Shown here one piece after another: positions 44,961 through 53,006 of a stretch of 64,000 nucleotides of DNA. How positions within the stretch are numbered: position 1 is the stretch's first letter; each line of letters opens with the position of its first letter. The notes under the pieces were generated by a model. The model was not told where the DNA came from. It saw only the letters and a list, made by a program, of their open reading frames with translations, and ran no database searches. Source of the DNA: Flavobacterium solisilvae (lineage in GTDB: Bacteria > Bacteroidota > Bacteroidia > Flavobacteriales > Flavobacteriaceae); NCBI RefSeq assembly GCF_012911605.1, contig NZ_JAAMPT010000206.1, forward strand, positions 124,001 through 188,000. The letters are read 5' to 3'. The position numbers and the translations under genes are program-made.

Positions 44961-44999
44961 AAAAACGGCTGCCTTAAAAAGCAGCCGTTTTTTATTTTG
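44961..44999 (+). terminator. Strong terminator of the large T9SS protein gene
   Basis: A perfect 12-base-pair stem AAAAACGGCTGC / GCAGCCGTTTTT with an eight-base loop and a continuing T run. Confidence 0.92.
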
Positions 45000-45060
45000 A
45001 AACAAAATCACTCTTTACTATTTGATTGCTAAACTGATTAATAATCTATAAATTATTTGG

Positions 45061-45092
45061 TATATTTGGATATAAATACACTATTGATAGTG
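45061..45092 (+). promoter_or_regulatory. Promoter-like box and palindrome upstream of the HNH gene
   Basis: TATATTTG at 45061-45068 matches TAnnTTTG. Eleven bases downstream, CACTAT-TG-ATAGTG (45079-45092) is a palindrome with six-base arms, positioned at or just after the expected transcript start, where an operator would repress. No cognate regulator is adjacent. Confidence 0.42.
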
Positions 45093-45125
45093 ACTGTATA
45101 TTAGTTAGTTACAATACCACCAAAA

Positions 45126-45929
45126 ATGCGCAAGAATAGATTTAAAAAAACAAAACTTGGTGAAAGGTCTGATCAGAACCTCAGAAAAATCACTATCCGA
45201 ACTTTGGTAAAAGATATTGGATTATTGAAAGAAAAATTAAAGCTTGAATTAATCAGTTATGAAAATTGGAAAATCAACAAGCCAATTTATGATAATTACA
45301 AAATACAATATTTAAAACACTTTAAGTTAAAAATAAAGCCTCTTGAAGATGAAATCAAAATTATATATGAAAGCTCAAAAAGTTACAAGAGAATTTTTTT
45401 TGGAATTATAAAAACTAAAAAAATAACTGAGGAAAGTAACTTAAAAATTCAATCGCTAAAAGGAGAAATAGAAATTATTGAAAAGAATATTAGATTTGAG
45501 CTTGGAGACATTAAAGAAGAAAAAGAACATTTCAATACATATCTTATTAAATATTATGAAAATCAAATTAATCGCTACACTGAATTCCTAAATAAAAAGT
45601 TAGAAAAGAATAGCAAAATTGAACAAGCAAAAGCTATCGCAGCAAAAGTTACAAATGATTCAAGAAAGTTAGGAGATTTAATAAAAAATAAACTAATTAA
45701 AAATGATATTTGCCCATATTGCAATAACCTGATTGTTGGTTTTTACCACGCCGACCACATTTATCCTATATCAAAAGGCGGACTTTCTACGGAAAGAAAT
45801 ATGATTTACGTTTGTAGTGATTGTAATTTGAAGAAAAGCGACTTAACTCTTCAAAAATTTATAATTAAATATAATTTGGACAGAAATTTAATAGAAAGCA
45901 ATTTACAAATGTTTAATAAAGATTATTAA
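45126..45929 (+). CDS. Coiled-coil HNH endonuclease
   Basis: 267 residues, very Lys/Asn/Ile rich and more AT rich than neighbouring housekeeping genes. Residues 1-190 are almost entirely helical with heptad-like Lys/Glu patterns and no recognised domain. The C-terminal 75 residues are a zinc-bound HNH (beta-beta-alpha-metal) nuclease: CPYC (Cys196, Cys199), HADH with His208, Asp210 and His211, Asn225 in TERNM, and CSDC (Cys230, Cys233). The helical part may mediate dimerisation or target recognition. It is a solitary gene between a T9SS protein and recQ, with a palindrome upstream; a role in phage or plasmid restriction is possible but has no operon support. Confidence 0.88.
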   Translation: MRKNRFKKTKLGERSDQNLRKITIRTLVKDIGLLKEKLKLELISYENWKINKPIYDNYKIQYLKHFKLKIKPLEDEIKIIYESSKSYKRIFFGIIKTKKITEESNLKIQSLKGEIEIIEKNIRFELGDIKEEKEHFNTYLIKYYENQINRYTEFLNKKLEKNSKIEQAKAIAAKVTNDSRKLGDLIKNKLIKNDICPYCNNLIVGFYHADHIYPISKGGLSTERNMIYVCSDCNLKKSDLTLQKFIIKYNLDRNLIESNLQMFNKDY

Positions 45930-46008
45930 GTACTACCACTAACATCCGTAACTGTTGCAAAACCTCCATATAAAAAAACCTCTTTTATCCCAAAGTTTCA
46001 AGATATTT

Positions 46009-46025
46009 TAAACCTGACAGGTTTA
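46009..46025. repeat. TAAACCTG-A-CAGGTTTA palindrome
   Basis: Perfect eight-base arms with a one-base spacer in the gap between the HNH gene and recQ. From memory, AAACCTG/CAGGTTT palindromes recur between genes in Flavobacterium; no second copy was noticed here. Confidence 0.5.
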
Positions 46026-46042
46026 GCAACGAAAAAAACTTC

Positions 46043-46078
46043 ATAAAAAAACGGCTACTCACAAGTGAGCAACCGTTT
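46043..46078 (-). terminator. Terminator of recQ
   Basis: AAACGG (46049-46054) / CCGTTT (46073-46078), with inner CTCA/TGAG pairs and a minus-strand T run of six bases, about 25 bases past the recQ stop. Confidence 0.75.
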
Positions 46079-46103
46079 ATTATTTTACAAATGCACTTTA
46101 TTT

Positions 46104-48302
46104 TTAATTCGCCACTTCGCTAATGAATTTTATACGCATTAATCGAAGTTCTTCAATGTCATAATCGCCATCAAATTCTTTTAAAGCATCTTCTATTTTA
46201 TCGGTTTCCGATTCCATGAAGTATTCGTGAATTTCTTCTTGTTGGTCTTCATCAAGGATTTCGTTTATCCAATATTTGATATTCAACTTTGTTCCTGAAT
46301 ACACTATTTGCTCCATTTCTTTCAACAAAGCATCCATCGTCATTCCTTTAGCTTTTGCAATGTCTTCTAAAGAAAGCTTTCTATCAATATTTTGAATGAT
46401 GTATAATTTATTAGCCGAGTTTGCTCCAGTAGATTTAACTACTAAATCATCTGGTCGGATAATATCATTATCTTCAACATATCGCGCAATAAGTTCTACA
46501 AACTCTTTTCCATATTTCTTGGCTTTTCCTTCACCAACGCCATGAACATTACTTAGCTCATCGATAGTAATTGGGTATTTCAAAGCCATATCTTCTAAAG
46601 ATGGATCTTGAAACACTACAAACGGCGGAACACCAAGTTTCTTCGCTACTTTTTTACGTAAATCACGCAACATTACCATCAAAGCCTCATCAGCAGTTCC
46701 CGATGATTTTGCAGCTGTAACAATAGCATCGTCTTCGGCTTCATTATACTCATGATCTTCCGACATCATAAAAGACGTTGGATTTTTAATAAAATCATGA
46801 CCTTTATCAGATACTTTCAGAATTCCGTAAGTTTCGATGTCTTTTGTTAAAAGTCCATCCACCAATACTTGACGGATTAAAGCCATCCAGTATTTCTCTT
46901 CTTTATCTTTTCCGCAGCCAAAGAAACTTTGAGTATCGGTTCTATGTGCTTTTATAGTTGCATTTACTCTACCAATTAAAGTATAGATAATTTCCTTTGA
47001 CTTGTATAAATGTTTGGTATCGCGAACAACTTCCAATAATTTTTTAACGTTATCTTGAGCTTCGACTTTGACTTTTGGATTACGAACGTTATCGTCCATG
47101 TCTGCACCTTCGCCCGTTTCGCTATCAAATTCTTCACCAAAATAGTGTAATAAGAATTTACGTCTCGACATTGAAGTTTCAGCATAAGCTACTACTTCTT
47201 GAAGCAAGGCGTATCCAATTTCTTGCTCGGCAACAGGTTTCCCTGACATAAACTTTTCTAACTTTTCTACATCTTTATATGAATAGTAAGCTAAACAATG
47301 TCCTTCGCCTCCATCGCGACCAGCACGACCTGTTTCTTGATAGTAACTTTCTAATGATTTTGGAATATCATGATGAATTACAAAACGAACATCGGGTTTG
47401 TCAATTCCCATTCCAAAAGCGATAGTTGCTACAACAACTTCTACATCTTCCATCAAGAACATATCTTGATGCTTCGCACGGGTTTTAGCATCCAATCCCG
47501 CATGATAAGGAACGGCAGAAATTCCGTTAACTTGAAGTACTTCGGCAATTTCTTCTACTTTTTTTCTACTTAAACAATAGATAATTCCCGATTTTCCTTT
47601 GTTTTGTTTGATAAATCGAATAATATCCGATTCTATATTTTTTGTTTTTGTACGTATTTCATAAAACAAATTCGGACGGTTGAACGATGCTTTAAACGTT
47701 TTAGCATCCGACATGTCTAAATTTTTCAAAATATCTTCTTGTACTTTTGGCGTAGCCGTAGCAGTCAATCCAATAACCGGAATATTGGAACCTAATTGTT
47801 TAATGATGTAGCGAAGATTTCGATATTCTGGTCTAAAATCGTGTCCCCATTCTGAGATACAGTGTGCTTCATCAATAGCAACAAAAGAAACGGGAACGCT
47901 TTTAAGAAATTCTACATATTCTTCTTTTGTTAACGATTCAGGAGCAACATAAAGAAGTTTCGTTATTCCTGATACAATATCTTTCTTAACCTGATTGATT
48001 TCGGTTTTAGTCAACGAAGAATTTAAAACGTGAGCAATTCCATTTTCTGAAGATAAACTTCTAATAGCATCAACTTGGTTTTTCATCAAAGCTATTAAAG
48101 GCGAAACAACAATGGCTGTTCCTTCTTTGATTAATGCTGGTAATTGGTAACAAAGTGATTTTCCTCCGCCTGTTGGCATTATTACAAAAGTATTCTCATT
48201 ACTGATGATACTTTTAATAACGTTTTCTTGTAACCCTTTAAATTGGGAGAAACCAAAATACTTTTTTAATTCTTTATGTATGTCAATTTCGTTTGAATTC
48301 AT
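46104..48302 (-). CDS. recQ: ATP-dependent DNA helicase RecQ, lacking the zinc cysteines
   Basis: 732 residues. It is a 3'-5' helicase for recombination and replication repair. Walker A is PTGGGKSLCYQLPA (about residues 43-56), motif II is DEAHC, motif VI contains QETGRAGRDG. The RecQ C-terminal region aligns through SRRKFLLHYFGEEF. There the tetra-cysteine zinc site (normally C..CxNCDNC) is replaced by SETGEGADMDDNVRN, so no zinc ligands remain. A winged-helix domain follows, and an HRDC domain (about 540-620, VAKKLGVPPFVVFQD and VHGVGEGKAKKYG) plus an extra acidic C-terminal region make it longer than E. coli RecQ. Confidence 0.95.
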   Translation of the reverse strand: MNSNEIDIHKELKKYFGFSQFKGLQENVIKSIISNENTFVIMPTGGGKSLCYQLPALIKEGTAIVVSPLIALMKNQVDAIRSLSSENGIAHVLNSSLTKTEINQVKKDIVSGITKLLYVAPESLTKEEYVEFLKSVPVSFVAIDEAHCISEWGHDFRPEYRNLRYIIKQLGSNIPVIGLTATATPKVQEDILKNLDMSDAKTFKASFNRPNLFYEIRTKTKNIESDIIRFIKQNKGKSGIIYCLSRKKVEEIAEVLQVNGISAVPYHAGLDAKTRAKHQDMFLMEDVEVVVATIAFGMGIDKPDVRFVIHHDIPKSLESYYQETGRAGRDGGEGHCLAYYSYKDVEKLEKFMSGKPVAEQEIGYALLQEVVAYAETSMSRRKFLLHYFGEEFDSETGEGADMDDNVRNPKVKVEAQDNVKKLLEVVRDTKHLYKSKEIIYTLIGRVNATIKAHRTDTQSFFGCGKDKEEKYWMALIRQVLVDGLLTKDIETYGILKVSDKGHDFIKNPTSFMMSEDHEYNEAEDDAIVTAAKSSGTADEALMVMLRDLRKKVAKKLGVPPFVVFQDPSLEDMALKYPITIDELSNVHGVGEGKAKKYGKEFVELIARYVEDNDIIRPDDLVVKSTGANSANKLYIIQNIDRKLSLEDIAKAKGMTMDALLKEMEQIVYSGTKLNIKYWINEILDEDQQEEIHEYFMESETDKIEDALKEFDGDYDIEELRLMRIKFISEVAN

Positions 48303-48325
48303 TCTTAGTTAATGGTATTTTTACA

Positions 48326-48333
48326 TAAATTTG
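48326..48333 (+). promoter_or_regulatory. Probable promoter -7 box of the kdsD-tatC operon
   Basis: TAAATTTG matches TAnnTTTG, 57 bases before the kdsD start. It lies in the 87-base gap divergent from recQ. Confidence 0.5.
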
Positions 48334-48389
48334 CACAACATAAAGATACAACTTTCTTTTAAACACACAAATTTTATACAATTTCTATT

Positions 48390-49355
48390 TTGATCACTAC
48401 AGAAAATATTTTAGCATCAGCAAAAAAAACAGTTCTAGCTGAAAGCGAAGCAATTAGTAATTTAGTCAATTACCTTGATGACAATTTTGTAAAATCAGTT
48501 GAAACTATTTTTTCTTCAAAAGGTCGTTTAGTCGTTACTGGAATTGGTAAAAGCGCCATTATTGCACAAAAAATTGTAGCTACTTTAAACTCAACCGGAA
48601 CACCTTCTCTATTCCTTCATGCGTCAGAAGCTATTCATGGCGATCTTGGAATGGTACAACCTGATGATGTGGTTATTTGCATTTCAAAAAGTGGGAATAG
48701 TCCTGAAATTAAAGTTTTGGTTCCGCTATTAAAACGTTTCAATAATAAATTAATCGCTATCACTGGAAACATTACTTCATTTTTAGGCAAAGAAGCTGAT
48801 TACACTTTAAATACTTATGTAGAAAAAGAAGCTTGTCCAAACAATTTAGCGCCAACCAATAGTACTACAGCTCAGTTGGTTATTGGCGATGCGATTGCCG
48901 TTTGCTTGATGGAAATGCGAAATTTTTCTGCCGAAGATTTTGCCAAATATCATCCTGGCGGAGCTTTGGGTAAAAAATTATTACTTCGTGTTGGCGAAAT
49001 GCTCGACACCACTCACAAACCTGTTGTTGCTCCAAATTCAAGTATCAAAACGGTAATTGTAGAAATATCTGAAAAAAGACTTGGTGTAACCGCAGTAGTT
49101 GAAGACGAAAAAGTTATCGGAATTATTACCGATGGCGACATCCGAAGAATGCTAAACAAAACCGAAACTATTGCAGGATTAACCGCCAAAGAAATCATGA
49201 CGGTTAACCCAAAAACCATAAAATCTACCGATTTGGTTAGCGATGCTCTAAATATTCTAGAAGACTTTTCGATTACACAATTGGTTGTTGTTGATGGAAA
49301 TGAATATAAAGGCGTGCTTCATTTGCATGATATTTTAAAAGAAGGTATCGTATAA
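48390..49355 (+). CDS. kdsD: Arabinose-5-phosphate isomerase (KpsF/GutQ family)
   Basis: 321 residues, beginning at TTG (48390); no ATG is available between the upstream in-frame stop and this point. The SIS domain (about 30-170) has VVTGIGKSAIIAQKI and ICISKSGNSPEI, and the following LAPTNSTTAQLVIGDA block is diagnostic. Two CBS domains complete the protein (to 321). It makes arabinose-5-phosphate, the first precursor of Kdo for LPS. It shares one base with tatC (TAATG), and lptB downstream serves LPS transport, so the operon mixes LPS and export genes. Confidence 0.95.
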   Translation: MITTENILASAKKTVLAESEAISNLVNYLDDNFVKSVETIFSSKGRLVVTGIGKSAIIAQKIVATLNSTGTPSLFLHASEAIHGDLGMVQPDDVVICISKSGNSPEIKVLVPLLKRFNNKLIAITGNITSFLGKEADYTLNTYVEKEACPNNLAPTNSTTAQLVIGDAIAVCLMEMRNFSAEDFAKYHPGGALGKKLLLRVGEMLDTTHKPVVAPNSSIKTVIVEISEKRLGVTAVVEDEKVIGIITDGDIRRMLNKTETIAGLTAKEIMTVNPKTIKSTDLVSDALNILEDFSITQLVVVDGNEYKGVLHLHDILKEGIV

Positions 49356-50167
49356 TGGCAAAAAAGAATAAAAACGAAATGTCCTTTTTGGATCATCTGG
49401 AAGATTTAAGATGGCTATTAGTTAGAAGTTCGGCTGTAATTGTAATTATGGCAATTGTAACTTATGCTTTTAGCGATTTTATTTTTGATGATATCATTTT
49501 TGGACCAACGCATACTGATTTTATTACCTATCGCTTTTTTTGCGATTTAGCTCAATCACTTGGAGTTACTGGAGATATTTGTGTAAATGATTTACCTTTT
49601 ACCATCCAAAACACTTCCATGGAAGGACAAATTAATGTTTTCATTTGGACGTGTATAACTGCAGGATTTATTCTCGCGTTTCCTTATATATTGTATGAAT
49701 TATGGAAATTCATCAGTCCAGCATTGTATGAAAAAGAGAAAAAAGGTGCCATCGGTTTTATAGTAATGTCATCTGTGTTGTTTTTTCTTGGTGTGCTTTT
49801 TGGGTATTTTGTCATCGTGCCGCTTTCCATCAACTTTGTCGCAACATTTTCAGTAAGTAGCGTGGTAAAAAACGAATTCAATTTAGATTCCTATATAGGT
49901 ATGATAAAAACATCGGTTATTGCAGCAGGATTGTTTTTTGAGTTACCTATTATCATTTACTTTTTAACCAAATTAGGATTAGTAACCCCAAATTTCCTTA
50001 GAAAATATAGAAAATATGCCATTGTAATTGTGCTAATTGTTGCAGCAATCGTTACACCACCAGATGTGGTAAGCCAAATTACAGTTGCTATTCCAATGCT
50101 TATTATTTATGAGTTAAGTATATTTTTATCGGTATTTGTAGAAAAAAAGAGATTAAAAAATGGCTGA
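49355..50167 (+). CDS. tatC: Twin-arginine translocase subunit TatC
   Basis: 270 residues with six membrane helices. The conserved N-terminal MSFLDHLEDLRWLLVRS segment, an FILAFPYILYELWKFISPAL region and PPDVVSQI near the end are typical. TatC is the receptor for twin-arginine signal peptides of folded exported proteins. Flavobacterial versions carry a larger first periplasmic loop, seen here around residues 45-85. The gene starts on the last base of the kdsD stop codon and overlaps the next gene by eight bases. Confidence 0.96.
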   Translation: MAKKNKNEMSFLDHLEDLRWLLVRSSAVIVIMAIVTYAFSDFIFDDIIFGPTHTDFITYRFFCDLAQSLGVTGDICVNDLPFTIQNTSMEGQINVFIWTCITAGFILAFPYILYELWKFISPALYEKEKKGAIGFIVMSSVLFFLGVLFGYFVIVPLSINFVATFSVSSVVKNEFNLDSYIGMIKTSVIAAGLFFELPIIIYFLTKLGLVTPNFLRKYRKYAIVIVLIVAAIVTPPDVVSQITVAIPMLIIYELSIFLSVFVEKKRLKNG

Positions 50168-50507
50168 TTTAGTACAAGAATTTAACGATTATCGTTCAAA
50201 AATGAACGAAAAATTATTGGCAGATAACAATTTAGTTATCAAAAGAATTTTCAATTTAGATACTAATGCTTATGCCGAAGGCGCATTGGATGTAAAAACT
50301 AAAGAACTTCTCGGATTAGTAGCTTCTGCAGTTTTACGATGTGATGATTGCATCAAATATCATTTGGAAACCAGCTATAAACATGGCGTAACCAAAGAAG
50401 AAATGATGGAAAGTATGGGAATTGCTACCTTAGTTGGCGGAACGATTGTCATTCCTCATTTACGTCGAGCTTATGAGTTTTGGGAAGCATTGGAAGAAAA
50501 TAAATAA
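50160..50507 (+). CDS. Carboxymuconolactone decarboxylase family (AhpD-like) protein
   Basis: 115 residues, all helical, in the AhpD-like fold. The redox-type motif CDDC (Cys61 and Cys64) followed by His68 (IKYHLE) matches the CXXC-plus-His active site of alkylhydroperoxidase-like members. The actual substrate is unknown; such proteins act in peroxide or disulfide chemistry or are uncharacterised. Its start overlaps tatC by eight bases, so it is translationally coupled in the kdsD-tatC unit. Confidence 0.92.
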   Translation: MADLVQEFNDYRSKMNEKLLADNNLVIKRIFNLDTNAYAEGALDVKTKELLGLVASAVLRCDDCIKYHLETSYKHGVTKEEMMESMGIATLVGGTIVIPHLRRAYEFWEALEENK

Positions 50508-50518
50508 TTGTTAAAGGG

Positions 50519-50550
50519 TTGATTTGGTGATTAGTTTATTTGTTACTTTG
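50519..50550 (+). promoter_or_regulatory. Candidate lptB promoter (TTG-N21-TTACTTTG)
   Basis: TTG (50519-50521) and TTACTTTG (50543-50550, one mismatch to TAnnTTTG), 38 bases before the lptB ATG. Confidence 0.4.
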
Positions 50551-50588
50551 CCTAAAATCTAACTTTCTAAAAATCGGAACATCAAGAT

Positions 50589-51329
50589 ATGAAATTAAGA
50601 GCTGAAAATTTAATCAAAACCTATAAAAAACGAACGGTTGTAAAAGGAATTTCGGTGGAAGTAAATCAAGGAGAAATCGTTGGGTTGCTTGGTCCAAACG
50701 GTGCCGGAAAAACCACTTCGTTCTACATGATTGTAGGTTTAGTAAAACCAAATTCGGGAAATATTTATCTTGACGATAAGAACATTACCGATTTTCCAAT
50801 GTACAAACGTGCGCAACATGGAATTGGTTATTTAGCTCAAGAAGCTTCGGTTTTTAGAAAACTAAGCATTGAAGATAACATCCTGAGTGTTTTGCAGTTA
50901 ACCAACCTTTCTAAAGCCGAACAAGAAGCAAAAATGGAAAGTTTGATTGACGAATTTAGTTTACAACATATCAGAACCAATCGTGGTGATTTACTTTCGG
51001 GTGGTGAACGTCGTAGAACCGAAATTGCTCGTGCCTTGGCAACCGATCCTAAGTTTATTCTTTTGGACGAGCCATTTGCAGGCGTTGATCCTGTTGCCGT
51101 AGAAGACATTCAGCGAATTGTAGCGCAATTAAAAAATAAAAACATCGGGATTTTAATTACCGATCACAACGTTCAAGAAACTTTAGCAATTACCGATAAA
51201 ACCTACTTAATGTTTGAAGGCGGAATTCTAAAAGCCGGAATCCCAGAAGAATTGGTAGAAGACGAAATGGTTCGAAAAGTATATTTAGGTCAGAATTTCG
51301 AACTTCGTAAAAAGAAATTGGAGTTTTAA
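50589..51329 (+). CDS. lptB: LPS export ABC transporter ATP-binding protein
   Basis: 246 residues. It is the cytoplasmic ATPase of the LptB2FG machine that extracts LPS from the inner membrane. Walker A is GPNGAGKTTSFYMI (about residues 36-49), Q-loop YLAQEAS, signature LSGGERRRTEIARAL, Walker B FILLDEPFAGVDP, switch His in ITDHNVQETL. The closing segment is characteristic of LptB rather than other ABC ATPases. It follows kdsD and tatC, consistent with an LPS supply and transport neighbourhood. Confidence 0.96.
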   Translation: MKLRAENLIKTYKKRTVVKGISVEVNQGEIVGLLGPNGAGKTTSFYMIVGLVKPNSGNIYLDDKNITDFPMYKRAQHGIGYLAQEASVFRKLSIEDNILSVLQLTNLSKAEQEAKMESLIDEFSLQHIRTNRGDLLSGGERRRTEIARALATDPKFILLDEPFAGVDPVAVEDIQRIVAQLKNKNIGILITDHNVQETLAITDKTYLMFEGGILKAGIPEELVEDEMVRKVYLGQNFELRKKKLEF

Positions 51330-51364
51330 TTTCAAGAGAATAGATTTTTAGAGATTATTTCAAT

Positions 51365-51598
51365 ATGCAAAATCCATCTAAAGAATCATTAGAAGAATGG
51401 CAAAAAAATCCAAAGTATTGGAAATGTAAAGGTTTGTTCTATTACAACAAAGAAGACAAACGACTGATTGTTGACAAACCTAATCCTAATTATGGGACAA
51501 CATTAAACTTTGCCCATAAAAAAGCCTATTTATTTTTGATTGGAATGTTGTGCTTTTTTGGATTTGTTATTATTATGATTACAATGGCTAAAAAATAA
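51365..51598 (+). CDS. Small membrane protein with DUF5808-like domain
   Basis: 77 residues. The N-terminal 45 residues ([20 protein letters not shown], then [13 protein letters not shown]) resemble DUF5808, a short soluble module often attached to membrane helices. One helix follows ([19 protein letters not shown]). Function unknown. It lies 36 bases downstream of lptB and 26 upstream of the Fic gene on the same strand, so co-transcription with either is possible. Confidence 0.72.
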   Translation: MQNPSKESLEEWQKNPKYWKCKGLFYYNKEDKRLIVDKPNPNYGTTLNFAHKKAYLFLIGMLCFFGFVIIMITMAKK

Positions 51599-51624
51599 AA
51601 ATTACTTTAAACTTTACATTTGAA

Positions 51625-52182
51625 ATGAAAAACATTGACAAAATAAGTTTAGAAAAAGCCTACAATCTATTTGAAACAGGCAAAATAGATAGTCTTGAAA
51701 TTGGAACAACCAAAGGTTTACAACAAATTCATCACCATTTATTTGATGGTTTATATGATTTTGCCGGTCAAATTAGAACATTGAATATTTCAAAAGGCGG
51801 TTTCCGATTTGCAAATTCACTTTATCTGAAAGAAATTTTAGAGAAAATTGAACAAATGCCCGAAAGAAATTTTGAAGAAATCATTTCAAAATATGTTGAG
51901 ATGAATATCGCTCATCCATTTATGGAAGGCAACGGAAGGACAATGAGAATTTGGCTAGATTTAATTCTAAAATCAAGATTAAAAAAAGTTATAAATTGGC
52001 AATTTGTTGGTAAAGAACTTTATCTTCAAGCGATGGAAAGAAGTCCAATTAACGATTTAGAATTAAGAACATTACTCATTGCTAATCTAACAGACGAAAT
52101 TGACAACAGAGAAATTATCTTTAAAGGAATAGAACAATCCTATTACTATGAAGGTTATAAAAAAGAAAACGACGATGAATAA
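51625..52182 (+). CDS. Class III Fic/DOC-family protein with C-terminal inhibitory motif
   Basis: 185 residues. The Fic core motif [12 protein letters not shown] has catalytic His97, and the upstream flap region includes GQIRT. Fic proteins usually transfer AMP from ATP to target hydroxyls. The C-terminal helix carries S172-YYY-E176-G177, matching the (S/T)xxxE(G/N) auto-inhibitory signature in the position used by class III proteins such as Neisseria meningitidis NmFic, which has nearly the same length. In that family the inhibitory Glu blocks ATP gamma-phosphate placement and activity is switched on at low protein concentration; NmFic modifies DNA gyrase and topoisomerase IV. The target here is not visible. 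It is followed by a shared hairpin with pssA. Confidence 0.93.
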   Translation: MKNIDKISLEKAYNLFETGKIDSLEIGTTKGLQQIHHHLFDGLYDFAGQIRTLNISKGGFRFANSLYLKEILEKIEQMPERNFEEIISKYVEMNIAHPFMEGNGRTMRIWLDLILKSRLKKVINWQFVGKELYLQAMERSPINDLELRTLLIANLTDEIDNREIIFKGIEQSYYYEGYKKENDDE

Positions 52183-52211
52183 AAAAAGCTTCCTTAAACG
52201 GAAGCTTTTTT
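52182..52211. terminator. Bidirectional terminator between fic and pssA
   Basis: A perfect stem AAAAAAGCTTCC (52182-52193) / GGAAGCTTTTTT (52200-52211) with a six-base loop that contains the pssA stop codon; T runs on both strands. Confidence 0.88.
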
Positions 52212-52922
52212 GTTTACTATATTATTGATTACTGAAAGTAAAACATAAATCAAGATTATCAGTGGAACAGCCACAATTTGAAGAAAAATCAGCATCAAAA
52301 CTGAAATGGCTAAAAAGAAAATCTGCAATTTATATTTAGCAAAACTAAAATTCTTAATCTTTAAAGAAAACAACGGAATTTCAGCGTTCATGACATAAGC
52401 ACTTAAAAAAGTTAGTGCTATCAAAAACCATTTACTATAAGAAAAACCTAAATCAATTTCATTATGAAAATAATCGGCTACTAATGGCAAACTAGTAAAA
52501 AACAACGCATTTGCAGGTGTTGGCAATCCAATAAAACTATCGGATTGTCTTGTATCAATATTAAATTTTGCTAAACGATAACAAGCACCAAGTGTGATGA
52601 TAAATCCTAAAAAAGGTAAAACAATATTATGCCATTCTAAAACCAAAAAAACTCTTGAATTCAACAACATTTGATACATCACATAACCTGGAACAACTCC
52701 ACTAGTTACCATATCGGCTAATGAATCCAATTGAACACCAAGCGGACCAGCAACATTGAATTTTCTAGCAAAAAATCCATCAAAAAAATCAAAAAATATA
52801 CCCAAACTAACAAATAAAAAAGCTAATTCAAATTCAGCATTGGAGACAAAAACTAAAGCCACGCAACCACAAAACAAATTAAGCATCGTAAAGAAATTGG
52901 GAATTAGGGCTTTGATATTCAT
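52194..52922 (-). CDS. pssA: CDP-diacylglycerol-serine O-phosphatidyltransferase
   Basis: 242 residues, a multi-pass inner-membrane enzyme. The CDP-alcohol phosphotransferase motif is complete: DFFDGFFAR, then G and D..D (VQLDSLADM), fitting D-x2-DG-x2-AR-x8-G-x3-D-x3-D. It joins serine to CDP-diacylglycerol to give phosphatidylserine, the precursor of phosphatidylethanolamine. It is monocistronic: the stop codon sits in the loop of a shared terminator and the start diverges from the PorV/PorQ-like gene. Confidence 0.95.
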   Translation of the reverse strand: MNIKALIPNFFTMLNLFCGCVALVFVSNAEFELAFLFVSLGIFFDFFDGFFARKFNVAGPLGVQLDSLADMVTSGVVPGYVMYQMLLNSRVFLVLEWHNIVLPFLGFIITLGACYRLAKFNIDTRQSDSFIGLPTPANALFFTSLPLVADYFHNEIDLGFSYSKWFLIALTFLSAYVMNAEIPLFSLKIKNFSFAKYKLQIFFLAISVLMLIFLQIVAVPLIILIYVLLSVINNIVNKKASV

Positions 52923-53006
52923 TGGTTACTTGTATTTATTTTTAAATTTTTACAAATTTAATACAATATGTTAGAGCATTCTACGTTTTATATTAGAGAT
53001 TTTTAT

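Noticed and set aside
45126..46103. HNH gene as part of an insertion sequence or group I/II intron.
   Set aside because: No terminal inverted repeats, target duplication or intron core were seen, and the gene sits between intact neighbours.
51365..52182. DUF5808 protein plus Fic protein as a toxin-antitoxin pair.
   Set aside because: The small protein has a membrane helix and no Fic-inhibitor motif, and the Fic protein carries its own inhibitory helix, so no separate antitoxin is needed.
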